Part shown: positions 43,992 through 55,957 of the stretch, piece by piece
Numbering within the stretch: position 1 is the first letter of the stretch
How the letters are laid out: every line of letters begins with the position of its first letter
DNA from: Epichloe hybrida
Lineage: Eukaryota; Ascomycota; Sordariomycetes; Hypocreales; Clavicipitaceae
NCBI GenBank assembly: GCA_019022495.1
Contig: JAFEKR010000009.1
Span: 1,674,001 to 1,738,000, forward strand
Reading direction: 5' to 3'
DNA: 64,000 nucleotides
Position numbers and translations under genes: made by a program
The notes under the pieces: generated by a model
Told to the model about the DNA's origin: nothing
Database searches by the model: none
Seen by the model: only the letters and a program-made list of their open reading frames with translations

Positions 43992-45198
43992 ATGGCACCG
44001 ACGAAGCGAAGCACGAAGTCGGATCATACGCCTTTGACGGGCAACATCGTCGATGAAAAGATTGCCGATATTCAAGCTTCTTCGATGGCCAAGGTGGACC
44101 GGGTCGCGCAAGTAGCCAGTGACACGGGCAGCAAGCTTCCTTGCGCCGCGCATTTTCCGTTGACGGTGGCACTGAGCTTTGCGCTGTCTACTTTGGGAAG
44201 CGTAGTCATGTCGCAAGTGTCGCTGGGGGAATTGCAATCGCTGACACGCAGCCCGGATACTTGGAGCGAAGTGGCTCTTCTAACTTCTTGGCGGATGTGA
44301 GTGTCACTCGATTGCCCTCGGGTATGTTGGAAGGAACCGATGATTGACTGGTGGTTCGCGATTTTCGAATCGACAGTACCGAACTGGCTTTGGCGTGGTT
44401 TGGCGAACTGGACTGCTTCGAAGCTGCTTCAATGAATATTCTCGCCCACGGGCCTGTGGTAAGCGGTCCTACGAACCTCCTTACGAACCTCCTTACAGCT
44501 GTAATGTGCAATCGGAATACTAACGCACGCAAAAAAAGATCTTCTTACTCACCACATTCTATGGCCTGAGCCTCTCCAGTGCTATTTCCGCGCTGGTGAT
44601 CGATGTCCTCTCCATCGCGGCGCCTTTCTACTTGGTTCTTCCTCTATCCAGGGCAGATGGTTCTGCTTGGAGAGGTTCCAATCGCGATGTACTCGATATT
44701 CCCATGCAGATATTGACAAGTATTCTGTCCACGGCCATCTACACCGTCACGCTCGTTCTGTCGTTGCGCTTCTTGCTACCTCGCATCCTTGTGCTGTACT
44801 TCAGCGGTCTTCCGACGCTTGAGCCGGCGTACTCGGCCTCGTACACGCATGTTTTCCCTGTGACGTTACTCTTCGGTCTCGCCGCCAGTACATTCATCTT
44901 TGCTCCGTTCGCCACGACTGGAAAATCCAAGGAAGACGTCAAGGTCGAGCAGTTTGATCCCGTAAATGCGTCGCTGGGCCAGACTGTATGGTGGAACTTT
45001 TGGGGATACACGGCCAAGACAAAGGTCGTTATCCGCCGAACGGTCGCAGCGGCAGTTTTGACTGGAGTCAGCACTTTTCTCGCCTGCACCCAGAACATCT
45101 ATGGCGTTGAATCAAGTGGTGCGGCCGCGTACGCCGGTGTTTGGGTCACATCTGCAATTCTCGCCGGTGTTGGACTCGGATTTGTCGGTGGCGAGTAG
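43992..45198 (+). CDS. Multi-pass membrane protein of unknown function
   Basis: Three exons, 43992-44296, 44377-44458 and 44539-45198, give 348 residues. The joins restore LLTSWR-ITELALAWFGEL and AHGPV-IFLLTTFYGLSL. About six to eight hydrophobic segments are visible: FPLTVALSFALSTLGSVVM, the IFLLTTFYGLSL and ALVIDVLSIAAPFYLVLPL pair, the segments around LRFLLPRILVLYF, VFPVTLLFGLAASTFIFAPF, AAAVLTGVSTFLACT and a final VTSAILAGVGLGFVGG. The N-terminal 40 residues are hydrophilic and basic. No transporter signature is recognised. This is a typical conserved fungal hypothetical protein. Confidence 0.85.
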
Positions 45199-46300
45199 GG
45201 TTCCTCGCTGCAATTCAGCAACATTCGATCTCCAGGATGGACATGTAGTTGAAAAGGATAGGGATGGGAGGGGCGAAGAAACAAATCAGAACACTCATGT
45301 CAGAGTCGGCTGAAACTGAAGATTCTCAAACGACTACGGGAAAAGGGACGAGGGGATGGACTGAAAACTTGCTTTTATTGCGATAACAGGGGAATTTGGG
45401 CGGGAATGGGACTCGTTTGTACGCTTATTTTGGCCAACAAGTCGGAGTTCAATGGCAAACTACGGCTACATTGTACTTGTACGCTTCGCTTGGGCTTCAC
45501 ACGCAGAAGCCCTTTTGTTGGTTTAATTCTCCAAATCCACAAAACGTATACTTGATTCCAAGGGAAGGTGCCGGTCATTCCACACTCATGTGGCAAAATT
45601 AATGTAAAGCATCACTCTCTCTTGCGAGAGGCGTGGAGACGAGAACAAGCAACTTAAATGCCCGGCGGCCCGCGCTAGTCAAAGGTTGACGTCGACCGCC
45701 GCTCATGCCCGTGTTAAGTCGATGCATGTTCAAAATAGAGAAACGCGGACGCAGGGATGGGCCCTGAACTGCTCTCAGGTACCTGCATATGCGAGATTGT
45801 TCTGTCGGAAAATATTCTAGACAATCGCAGAGTCACGGTAACATCTGTGACGGAATGTTTCCGGAAAGGTAAGGTTGTGGGATGGAAGGCGCCGTTTGTT
45901 GGTGATCTGAACGACGTGAACAATTGTCACCCGGCACTGGGCAGTCGGTCTCACTCAAATAGCAAGTCCGCGGTAAGCTTACGTAATGAGGCCTGTACAG
46001 GGGGGGTGGGGAACCGGCATCCTCCAGCCAAAGCCAGGCACACGACACGCTTGTGTTGTTTGTGTTGGACCTAATAATAATAAACGCACGGCTTGGGCTC
46101 CACGGCGGACCGCGCGCATCGCAAGCTCAAGTTGCGACGGACGAAGCGTTTCCATCCAGGTCAAGGACACAAGCAAATGGCCGCGCAGGCACGGCAAACG
46201 CCCATCACCGATCCAGGCCTACTGCGTCTCTCACGCCCCAACTGTCCTTCGCCACGCTTCTTGCACTCGCTTCTTCCAGTGTTTCGTCGGGCAGCGCGCA
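45199..46300. other. Intergenic region
   Basis: 3' UTR of the membrane protein and upstream region of the ING gene. The ING frame stays open upstream to 45986, but that part reads as low-quality coding sequence, so the start at 46301 is preferred. Nothing else seen. Confidence 0.4.
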
Positions 46301-49013
46301 ATGGCCGTCTCCGGCACAGACCAAACTGCGGCCAGCGACGCCGATGGTGCTGCATCGCCAAAAGATACCAGCTCGATCAACCGGGCAGCCGCAGGACAGA
46401 CCTTGGGGTTTGTCGACAAGGCTCTCGAGCCTCGCGCTGATCCCGATGCGCAGACGACCGTGACCGATTTCCTTGACTTTACCGAGTACCTACCTTCGGA
46501 CGTGATTCGGTCTCTCACACTGATAGGGAAACTCGATAAGATCTATGCGGATGCGTCGATCAAGGTGGATGATTTGACAACGACATGGGGCAACCTGCCA
46601 ACTCTTGCCGTGGAAGACCGTCCCTCGCCGGTCAATCTTCGCGCCAATATATCGGACAAGTTGAGCCAAGCTATGAGCTCCAGAATCTTTGCCCACGATG
46701 AAGCCGTGAGGATGTCCGAGAACGTGAATCGACATTACAACAAAGCAAAAGTCTTGCTCGCAAAGCTGCGAGAGATGATGAGTAACTACCCAGCCGAGGA
46801 GCCGAAGAGCCCAGTCATGCCCAAGTCGCCGCAGGCAGTGCGTGCCAAAGCAGCCGTGGGAGAGGACGGACAGAAGATACGACGACATCGGATCCCGAAA
46901 GTTACCGTCCCCGGAGAGGTGCTGGCGCCTTACGAGATTGAATACGACACCGGCAGTGATGATAGCGACATAAGCACCGATGAGGATTCCGACATTCACG
47001 GTGGGGGGCGAAGAACCCCAGCCACTCCACGAATTAAAATCGTGTCGAACAAATCGCACAAGCCCAAGAGCAGGTTAGCACGCCCCGTGACTTATTCTTC
47101 TGCTGCGATGAGCGCGGCCGCGGCCGCGGCCGTCAACGCAGCCGCGCTCCTGAATCCTCCCCCGGAGAATGTCGCGATTGGCAGCGCAGACGCTCCCTGG
47201 CTACAACTTACCAATTATGAGCTGGCAAAGTTGCGGAAACGTATGAAGAAGAACGCAACATGGACACCGAGCGAGACTATGGTGGCGAGAGAACTGAAAG
47301 CACTAGGCCGAGGGCCAGACGAGTATCGAGATGCCAAGAAAAGGGCAGAAGATGAAGGCAAAGAGTTCGATCCACAAGTCCCCGCGCCGGTAGTGGACGA
47401 CGATTCAGGGGCTCAGCATCTTCCTGCCGGCGCTATCAGCGCCGACTCGCTCGGAGCCGAGGAGGTCCCCACGAGCAATAGGGGAATGAAACTCAACGAA
47501 GCCAAAAGGCTCAAGAGGGAGGCACTGGCCAAGCAAGCAGCGGAGGAGGCGGAGGAGTCTGCCAAGAAAATGACACACGCTGCCCAGCTTTTCATGGGCA
47601 GCGACAAGAACAAGTCGGGCAATTTGAGGGAACCGAAAGATGCCAAAGAAGGGAGCCAGTCACCAGACAAATCGAGAAGCACTTCTCGGCCCAACGGCAA
47701 GAGGAAAAGAGACGGGGATGCTGACAACGAAGCAGCCGAGTCTGTCGAATCGGCGACTACGCCTGCAAAACCTCAGCCAAAGCGTAGCAAGATGGAAACC
47801 CCGGTCCCTCCACCACAACACCCTGGTATGAGCCAGAACAATGCGCCGGCGGCGGAATCCAGCAACAACCCCAAGAGCAATAATAACAACAGTAACACCC
47901 ACAGCAGTCATGCCAAGAACAGCGGCACCAGCGTGAACAGTCATGGCAACAACTCACTCCAGCCAGGAGGACTCTTGACGCCCGGTGGTGCCGTACTCGT
48001 CACGCAAGCAGAAACACCTGTTCCTATTCCTATACCTCCTCAAAGCTCGGCTCGTTCAGCATTGTCACCGACTCCCAACCCATCCGTCACTGCCATAAGC
48101 GGCAACAACAACAACAACAACCCCAATCCTGCCACCATGACCACAACCATACCCATCAAGCCGCCTGCAGAAACTCCCGTGCCACTGCCTCGTACAGACA
48201 GGAGAAAGTCCATCACCCCAGTCGCACCACCCTCCCGGGACGGACCGAAGCGAGAAACTCGAGGGGACATGGCCAAGCGTACACAACGTCACTCATCACC
48301 CCTCGACACGGCCATGTCGTTGCCAACATCCCTTCGACCCCCCTCCCGAAGCCACACACCAAGTTCAACCCCCGGCCCAGACAACACAGCCGGTCGCCGA
48401 CCAGGCTCGCGAGGTAAGGCGATGAGTCAAGAGCCACCGTCCCTCGCAGCCGATCGACCTCGCCGCGCAAGCACGGGCCGAACCACACCCGCCCCCGAGT
48501 TCAAGCAGCCCGCGAAACGGACCAAGCGTCCCGCCCCTGGTGTCGTTAGTACCACTAACAGCGGCGGAAGCAGCGCCGTGGGCAAGCGCAAGGCCGCGCC
48601 GAAGCGAAAAGCTCGCGCGACCAAGAAAGAAAAAGGGCAGGTACTGGATACAGAAATGGAGGAGGTGGATGACGAGGGGACTCCCATCGACCCCGATGAA
48701 CCACGCTATTGTCTCTGCAACAGAGTCAGCTTCGGCACCATGATTCAGTGCGATAATCTTGATGTATGTCTTCCCCCCCCCTTTTTTCTTTTTCCGTCTT
48801 TTTTTCAACAACACGTCTCTCTCCTTGATAAATCCCGGAAATCTAATTCGGTCTCGTCCCCAACAGAATTGCAAGCAGGAATGGTTTCACCTCGAATGCG
48901 TAGGTCTAGACGAGATTCCCGCCCGTACAACAAAGTGGTATTGTCCCGACTGTAGGAAATTACTGAACATTGGAGAAAAGGGAGAGGTGAATGCCCGAGG
49001 GGTCAGGAAGTAA
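46301..49013 (+). CDS. ING-family PHD-finger chromatin protein, unusually long
   Basis: Exons 46301-48763 and 48867-49013 give 869 residues. The N-terminal ING domain (about 50-165) has FLDFTEYLPSDVIRSL and LIGKLDKIYADA, and continues as a coiled coil through NRHYNKAKVLLAKLREMM. The C-terminal PHD finger (about 803-855) reads YCLCNRVSFGTMIQCDN then KQEWFHLECVGL and KWYCPDC, with the Cys4-His-Cys3 ligands and the W that forms the H3K4me3 cage. The intron splits the finger between LD and NC. About 600 residues between are disordered: poly-Ala (AAAAAAAVNAAALL), Asn runs (NNNNSNTHSS, NNNNNNPNPA), Pro/Thr-rich repeats of AETPVP, and basic patches. ING proteins sit in histone acetyltransferase or deacetylase complexes (NuA4 Yng2, NuA3 Yng1, Rpd3L Pho23). 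I cannot tell which one this is. Confidence 0.92.
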
Positions 49014-50786
49014 TTCCGTGGCAGTACAGAGGTAGCTGATGTCCTGTTGTTCTATTTCTCATCGCGGCATTTGGTTTCGGCGTCAAGAAGGGGTTCCTTT
49101 TTTTTTTTTCCCTGTACGAGAGCGGAAGAGCAATGAGAGTAGTAGTTGGGTCTCGCGTCCGAGTCTCGCGTCCAACTACGAATTTTCAGAAATGTACAGT
49201 GTAATTGGGGATGGAGGCCCGTTCCTATACAAGCTTGATGAAATAAATAGGGATACAATCTATTGCCGCACAGGCCATTGCAATTGATCAGGGCGGAGCC
49301 AATATGATTCACTTGCCATGTTGGCGTCACCAGTTATCATTCGTAACCAACTCGTCCGTCCCCCTCAAGCTCGACGTCTTTCTTAAAAGACCGACTCCCA
49401 GCGTCGACTGCATTCCATCCTATTCTTACTGTCTGGACAGAATATTCATCCCACACTTTCTCATAAAAAAACAGCCGCTCGGGTCCGCCATGTCTGGATC
49501 TCTAAGCGGTGGGCTATCATTTCCCCGTGTACCCTCACGAGTTCACCACGATGAACCTGCCTGACCCCGCGTCTCGCGATGCGCAACCTTCATCACCAAT
49601 TTCTACCGCGCGTCGGATCGGGCGGACCGGAATGAGTTGTGGATTCAGCCATTCGACACGTGGATGGACGGGTTTTGACGGGTACATGTGGGTGTACTGC
49701 GGTCTGCATGTGGACTACGTACGGTCCAGGATCGTCAACACTCACTCGGTTGTCAAGGTATTTCCAGGCCGTTTCCACTGACCAAAGTTCTGATTGAAGA
49801 TACAGATACTGCAAACAAGGGAGGGTCAGTCTCTGGCTTCGTGCCTTGGGCTGGCCACGCGATCCTGAACAAGAATGTGCAAGACAGACTGTGGTGCTAG
49901 TCAAGAAAAAGGAACTTGACACATCAATCAGTAGCTAGCTACTTGAGATGGACTCCCTCCCAGCAGGAGGCCCGAGGGTGACGTCGTCAGTCTCTTCGTC
50001 CATCGTTCCTAGGACAACTCGTTCCTAGGATGCACCTCTCACCTGACCCGCTGTCACCGCCGCGTGGGGAGGCACTTGGGAGAGGCGTCATGTGGTGGCG
50101 TCTGATTCCATCGCGTCCCGAGTCCCTCCCAGTTAGCTGCGCTTGAGCCGGAAACGGGGCGGAGGAAGGGGGGCGTGCCACTGCGAGCGTAAAAGTAACA
50201 TGACGGCCATTCCGCTGTGCCAGTTTTGAAGTTTGCGGAATGCCATGCCATGCCATGCCGGGCTTTTGTCATTCACGGCTTTTTTTGGGAGCAGCGAGCA
50301 AGAGGCAGGTCGCCCGATAATACTGGCAGAGCAGGTTCCATCATTCATGCGTCAGCCAAACGTTTTATTATGCATACCATGCATACCATGCATACCATGC
50401 ACACCCATAATGGGCCTCTGCGGAGTACGGAGTATCTTTTGATGCAGGACAAGCCCTGAGGCTACACGCCCTGAGGCTACACGCAGGCGCAAGACTTTCC
50501 CCGCGTGCCTTCACCCCCTTCCAGAGGCTTGCTTGTCCACGGGGTCGTCGGCGTGTCCTTTGTTCCAGGACCACCCCCTCAGCTGGGCTCAGCACGTTTC
50601 TCTGTTGTCACGCCAGTCCCCTTGCCGACTGCCTGGGATGCATGATTGGAGTAGATCAAATGGCTGGCTCCCGGCTGGTGGTTACTGATTGAGGTGACTC
50701 TCTCGTCGGCCCCGGGAGCTTCCCTCTCATCCTCTCTTCCCATCAAACTCCCTTCACTTAATGCCCATCATCTGCGAATAAAGTAC

Positions 50787-50825
<39 letters not shown>

Positions 50826-51425
50826 AACAATCTGGACGTTCATTTTAATCTGCCCGACGACTTTCTCTTTTTCAGCTCTTCTTCTTTCTTCCACAGACGA
50901 CCCCATCGTTATCGCCGATTACATCAGCCCCTCCGTGCCCCTCTTATCGATTATCGTTGCACATTGCATCCGAGGGACTCGACGCGAACTCGAGTGACTT
51001 CCATTGACTGTTTGAGAGTCTTTTGTCACTGAAGTTGAATGGTCTTTTGACTCGGCTCGGCTCGGCTCTCTTTATTATTTCTTGTCTCCTTTTTTTTTTT
51101 GGACCGCCCTGCGAAGCGGGAAACTGCTTCGAGTCTTGGCGCCAACACCGGCTGAATGCCCAGTAGGTGCCGCCCTTTCACCTCCGTCAACACTTGTCCA
51201 TCTGTTGCATGTGCGTCAGGAATGCGTGTTGTGAGGAAACATATCGATTGACGAGATGCTGCAGGCAAGAAGGACAAGAAACATGCAAGAGAAAATGGTG
51301 GAATATCAGCCGCGGTGAACAAGCAAGCTGCTGCCAAGCTCTCGTGAGTCCTTGCTTCCCAGCCCTCTCAGAACCTCCTGCCCCGTCACCAGTACATATG
51401 ACTGACCACGAGCTTTTTTGTCGTC
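49014..51425. other. 2.4-kb intergenic region with tandem repeats
   Basis: No gene is supported. Contains CCATG repeats near 50237-50257, a GCATACCAT nonamer repeat at about 50372-50402, CTGAGGCTACACGC duplicated near 50457-50485, twelve GAC units at 50788-50823 and GGCTC repeats at 51056-51069. An exact TACGGAGTA is at 50426. CT-rich runs at 50860-50895 and a CAG-type acceptor at about 51370 suggest a long, possibly spliced, leader of the next gene. Confidence 0.5.
50788..50823. repeat. (GAC)12 microsatellite
   Basis: Twelve perfect GAC trinucleotides in non-coding DNA about 600 bp upstream of the BCAS3-like gene. Confidence 0.95.
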
Positions 51426-54400
51426 ATGAACAGCAGCAGCAACGAAAACAAGGCCCACGACGGCAGCAGTGCCACTTCCAACAAAAGCCAAACCCCTTCC
51501 GAAGCTTCATCTCCCGCCGTCAACACACCGGAGATCAACCCCACTCTCGCCGACAATGGACATGACGTTGCTGCATCGCCGCTGCTCGACGCATTGTCTA
51601 CTACTTCGGCATCTCCAAATACTGCTCCCAGCCTGACCAACGAGTGGACCAAGACCATCATGGCTGGTTCTCCTGGCAACCTTATCAATCTCACAAGCGA
51701 GTCGCCGCCGACACAACCTTCGTCTTACGAAGATGCCACCAGGCTGCAGAAAGGCTGGGCTGCAGCTCCGCGTCCCTTGATGAGCCCATCTCCGGCTTCT
51801 CTTTCCCCGCCAAGTGGCAACCGGCGACCTCTTAGTTTCCAGTCGGACACGCAATATCCCATTGCAGGCACACCGCCAAGATCTACCGGTGCTGCATATC
51901 GACGAAGCTCCCTTTATTCACAGTTTAACCCTCCCCAGGCAGCGAACCACCCCCATCAACCATCTCTTCCTCATCAACCGCAGTCACATTTCTACGGTGC
52001 CCAAGATCTCAATTTGACCATCACGGCGCAGTCCGGCATGAAGGCTGGTGATCAAGGGTACTTTTTCGGCTTTGACAGGCTCCCTGCCGAGAATGGACCG
52101 CCGTCTGCAAAGTCCGAAAAGGTAGTCTTGGCGGGCTATCAGGGTGGACTGCAGGTCTATGCTGTGAGCAAGAAGGGAATCGAATTGGTTACCAGTCTGA
52201 AAGGCCTGCGTGGCGGCGTGCATCATGCAAAGATCCTTCCCTGGACCCTGAACAACCAAGCCTCAGCCAACTTTCCTCTTGTAGCCGTGGTCGTGCATGG
52301 GGCCGTCTTACCGTCGCCATCAACCGATTTTGGCGGTGGTCGACACGACGCTGCATCTGGTGCGACGCCAGACGGCAGCGCGAGTCCCCGGCCCAGTTAT
52401 GCTCATTCAGAGGCCTTTCCAGCTCGAGCCGTACCGCCAATTCGGTTCTACCAAACCTCCGTGGAAATATACTCGCTCAAAACCAACAAGCTGATCGACG
52501 TTCTGCTGCAGGCGCCCAAATTGCCCATCAACACAGAGGTTTCTCTGTCAAGCCCCTTATTCCAACCTCCCAGTCCTAGTGGAGCTTTCAGTGTGAAGGC
52601 GGACGCTGGGACCATCGCCATCAGCTCCGGTGTAACAGGAGAATGCTGGATATACAGACAGCTTCTTGATTCACAGAATGCGCACATGTTCGCCTGCGCT
52701 GGAAAACTGTGGACAACCATGCAACAAAGCTATCGAGCTGAGGTGGTGGAAGAGGCTGATAAGAACAGCAGCATGCCTCCATCCTCTTCTCCTGCTGCCC
52801 CTTACCGGTCAACTCCTCAGGTGCCCATTCTCTCGTTGAATGGACGGTGGATCGCATATTGCCCATCCAACCCGTCATCACAGGCCTCTCTGAGAGCACA
52901 TATTCCGGTCCCTACGCTGGGACGAGCACCAGGTGTCTCCTCCATGGCACCACCTCATCCTCCTACGCCATCGTCTGGCGTGGAACTGCCCATATCAGAT
53001 AGCATGATGAACAAATTCATGCGGGAAACCACACAGGAACTGATCTCGGGTATGAAGTGGGTTGGGCAACAAGGCTTACAGGCTTGGAACTCGTACTGGA
53101 GCCAACCACCCAGTTCTCAGACGCAACAGCGACAGGCTAGATCACCCCCGAGTCAGTGGAATACTGCTGCATCTTCGAGGGCCCCCGCTGTAGATCCGTC
53201 ATCACAATTCCCACCTACGCATGGGACATCCGGATTCGCCTCCTCGGGCACACGCACAGTCAAGGACCCCGGGCTCGTGTCCATTCTTGACGTTGAGATG
53301 CTGCCCGTGTCAAACACGATTCATCCTTTTGCGACCTTCGCGACACCTCTTGGATGCAGCTTCGTCTCCTTCTCGCCATCATCCCTGGCTCTCTTCACGG
53401 CAAGCACGAAGGGCGATGTGCAGACTGTCTGGGACCTCCTCCGCCTTCAGCATACCAGCTCGTCTCCCTTGCAATCGTCATTAGCGCAACATGAAGCTAT
53501 CGGTTCCCAAGTCCGACAAATCGCCCAATTCTCCAGAATGACCGTTGCTAGAATTGTGGAGGTTGCTTGGTCCGAACCTCATGGGGACCGCCTAGCGATG
53601 GTCACTGAGAGGGGTACCGTACACTTGCTCGATATGCCCTTTAGTTCTTTCATGTGGCCGCCTCCCCGCCGTCGCAAGGTTGCACAAAATTCCTGCGCAG
53701 AAGCTGCAGAACAACAGCCCAGCTCGGCGGTATCCATCGCATCAGGTGCCCTTGGAGCAGCGTATCAGGCCGCCATGCCCTTCGTTTCGCGTTCACGACG
53801 CAGTAGTAGCAACACTGTCTCACCGTCTGCCGGAACGACGCTCCGGGATTCTGCCGCGCAAGGCGGTCGAGTGATTGCAGCCAGCATCAGCCATTCTTTG
53901 GGGAAAACAGGGACGGCTATCAGCCAGCTCCGGCATACGGGGGAGAATCGTGTTTCGCTACCGTCGAGTATGATGGTGCCTTCAGCCGCATGTGTCTCAT
54001 GGCTCAGGGGACGGAGATCTCAGTCACTCTTCTCGATCGGACGTGGCATGGTGCGTGCATTCCCGTGCAGGACACGAGTATCGGCATCAGTCCCCGGCAA
54101 GAAGGTTTCGAGGGCAAACATGCACAAGGATTTCAAGATTCCTCTCCTCCCGGATGACATCGTTGCGCCACTCATCCGTCAGATCATGGAGCTTGGAGCC
54201 GCGGACGAGTATTTGGAGTTGTCGGAAGCCGATATGGAGGATGGAAATACATTGACCCTCAAACCGCCACGTACAACAACCGGCCCCCGGCACGGGCTGG
54301 ATGCCACAATTCCCCAAGCTGAGATAGAATCCAGCGCGCCGTATCAGCCCTTCCACACGGACCGCCGAGTTGCTTTGTGCGAGTATGGTCGAGTAGACTC

Positions 54401-54791
54401 CGCTTCTGTGCTTCTTGCCAACACGAGCCTCGAGGACAACGAGCCTTTGACGTCCAAGATGAAGAAGAAGAAGAAGAAGAATAGGCAAGGTGCAGAGTCT
54501 TGTTTGGTCGGGGATGTGGCATCTACATCTGCATGGGCATTTGGTCAAGAGATTCCCTCTGTGCAACTTGACCTCGGTGTTCCTTCAGCCAGCGACGAGG
54601 AATTTGCCGGACCAGATGATCACATGGCCTTGCCGCAGTCTGCAATGGAGCGGGTCATGCAGTACGGGGACGCAGAGCAGATCGTGGTGACAACGAGGCG
54701 GAGACGGGGCGGTCGCCAGGGTGATGGCGATGAAGACGGCTTCTTTGAGGATGACTGCGAAGTACTCGATTTTGCCGATCAGCGAGTCTAG
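51426..54791 (+). CDS. BCAS3-like WD40/beta-propeller protein
   Basis: Single exon, 1,121 residues. The first 190 are Ser/Pro/Asn-rich and disordered. From about residue 200 the translation reads MKAGDQGYFFGFDRLP, VVLAGYQGGLQVYAV and LRGGVHHAKILPW, and later VEIYSLKTNKLIDVL, LFTASTKGDVQTVWDLLRL (about 655) and VARIVEVAWSEPHGDRLAMV (about 705). This is the degenerate propeller of BCAS3/Atg18-type WD40 proteins, with TERGTVHLLDM as a further blade. Human BCAS3 works with PHAF1 on autophagosomal membranes through phosphoinositides; a similar role here is inference. Disordered insertions split the blades. A lysine run from (AAG)n at about 54457-54482 lies near the C-terminus, which ends acidic. 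The next upstream stop in frame is close, so the start is well bounded. Confidence 0.85.
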   Translation: MNSSSNENKAHDGSSATSNKSQTPSEASSPAVNTPEINPTLADNGHDVAASPLLDALSTTSASPNTAPSLTNEWTKTIMAGSPGNLINLTSESPPTQPSSYEDATRLQKGWAAAPRPLMSPSPASLSPPSGNRRPLSFQSDTQYPIAGTPPRSTGAAYRRSSLYSQFNPPQAANHPHQPSLPHQPQSHFYGAQDLNLTITAQSGMKAGDQGYFFGFDRLPAENGPPSAKSEKVVLAGYQGGLQVYAVSKKGIELVTSLKGLRGGVHHAKILPWTLNNQASANFPLVAVVVHGAVLPSPSTDFGGGRHDAASGATPDGSASPRPSYAHSEAFPARAVPPIRFYQTSVEIYSLKTNKLIDVLLQAPKLPINTEVSLSSPLFQPPSPSGAFSVKADAGTIAISSGVTGECWIYRQLLDSQNAHMFACAGKLWTTMQQSYRAEVVEEADKNSSMPPSSSPAAPYRSTPQVPILSLNGRWIAYCPSNPSSQASLRAHIPVPTLGRAPGVSSMAPPHPPTPSSGVELPISDSMMNKFMRETTQELISGMKWVGQQGLQAWNSYWSQPPSSQTQQRQARSPPSQWNTAASSRAPAVDPSSQFPPTHGTSGFASSGTRTVKDPGLVSILDVEMLPVSNTIHPFATFATPLGCSFVSFSPSSLALFTASTKGDVQTVWDLLRLQHTSSSPLQSSLAQHEAIGSQVRQIAQFSRMTVARIVEVAWSEPHGDRLAMVTERGTVHLLDMPFSSFMWPPPRRRKVAQNSCAEAAEQQPSSAVSIASGALGAAYQAAMPFVSRSRRSSSNTVSPSAGTTLRDSAAQGGRVIAASISHSLGKTGTAISQLRHTGENRVSLPSSMMVPSAACVSWLRGRRSQSLFSIGRGMVRAFPCRTRVSASVPGKKVSRANMHKDFKIPLLPDDIVAPLIRQIMELGAADEYLELSEADMEDGNTLTLKPPRTTTGPRHGLDATIPQAEIESSAPYQPFHTDRRVALCEYGRVDSASVLLANTSLEDNEPLTSKMKKKKKKNRQGAESCLVGDVASTSAWAFGQEIPSVQLDLGVPSASDEEFAGPDDHMALPQSAMERVMQYGDAEQIVVTTRRRRGGRQGDGDEDGFFEDDCEVLDFADQRV

Positions 54792-55487
54792 CTGCGAAGG
54801 CAATTCTGACGCTGCTCGGCGGGATGTGAGATGCAAACTCTGCGTGTGTTTGCACATTGAGATGCATGGCGAGAGGCAAAGCAATGATGATGGCCTCGCT
54901 CTGGAAAATGTGGACAAACGAACAAGCACACCCACACATACAGACCTTGGTGGCTCGGCTCGAATTGCAGTATGCCTGGCTGTTCTGCTTCTGCCGGAGC
55001 CTTTTTCTTGTCGATTCGCGCTACTTGTTTGGCTGGATTGGTCCGAGTTCTGAAGGGTAGCTGGTTCTTGAGTATTGTGTTTCAAGGCATTGTCGGAATG
55101 TTCACCACTCCTACCACATTATATATAGATATATATATACAAACATGGCTCTTTCACGAGAGCCAAACAAGTACATAAATATACCCTTTTGTTCAATGCC
55201 TCATTTCCAGTAGAACGCGATACGCCTTTGCAGAACCCGCGTGTTGTAGTGGTGTCATTATTTGATTTGATTTGTATTAATCAACAGGCGATGGGCCATG
55301 TTGCATCATCATTACCTAGGTAGATGAGAGTTTTCCGCCATGCCCAGAGTTTTTTTTTTTTTCATAGTCCCATCATTTGCCACGTGACAGAGAATCCTGT
55401 TATGCCTCGGAAAACGAAGGCCTCTTATATTGCCCACTCCGTAGTGTACAATGTGCGTCGTCGACGGCACGCACCCACCCACGCGTC
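54792..55487. other. Intergenic region between convergent genes
   Basis: 3' UTRs of the BCAS3-like gene and DPM2. Contains a TATATAGATATATATATAC stretch near 55121 and a T tract at about 55351-55362. No gene seen. Confidence 0.4.
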
Positions 55488-55957
55488 TTAGGTCTTCTTC
55501 TTGGCCGCCGCCTTGGCCTTGGCCGCCTTCTTCCGATTACTCCTGATCATGACCATGCCCAGGAAAGAGCCTACGACAGCGGAGCCGAGAAGGACGAGGA
55601 TGACGGGGATGCGAATGGCCCATTGGCGGGGGAGGAAGAAGTTTTGGAGGGGGTGGTCGTGGTCGACGAAGGGCTGGGTTAGGGTACGTGGTCAGTGCGA
55701 ATCTTTGTGTGTGGCTCCGTGTTCGTAAGTCGCTTGCTGGCGTGTTCTTCCGGTTTCGCCGTGTTGGGATTTGGGGGGGGGGGTGGGGGTGGGGTAGACG
55801 AACCATGAGGAGAGTCCAGATGCTGTAGTAGAGGAATACGAAGGAGGCGGCCACGAGCATGGCGAGACCGATTAGTTTGTCGATCTAGGGGGATGTTAGC
55901 TTGGTTGAGAGCGGGGGGTGTTTATGGGGGGGGATGGGGGGTTGTTTCTGGTACCAT
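55488..55957 (-). CDS. dpm2: Dolichol-phosphate mannosyltransferase subunit 2 (DPM2)
   Basis: Three exons on the minus strand, 55955-55957, 55804-55884 and 55488-55673, give 89 residues. The first exon is the ATG alone, followed directly by GTACCA. The product reads MIDKLIGLAMLVAASFVFLY, then YSIWTLLM-PFVDHDHPLQ and FFLPRQWAIRIPVILVLLGS, with a lysine/alanine-rich tail. Two transmembrane helices with the conserved PF.D.DHP loop between them identify DPM2, the ER membrane partner that stabilises Dpm1/Dpm3 and also the GPI-GlcNAc transferase. Dolichol-phosphate-mannose feeds N-glycosylation, O-mannosylation and GPI anchors. The start exon is inferred from family length and an acceptor at 55885, so it is the least certain part. 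Confidence 0.88.

Noticed and set aside
50788..50823. (GAC)12 considered as part of an upstream Asp-rich exon
   Set aside because: No flanking open frame or splice sites; best seen as a microsatellite.
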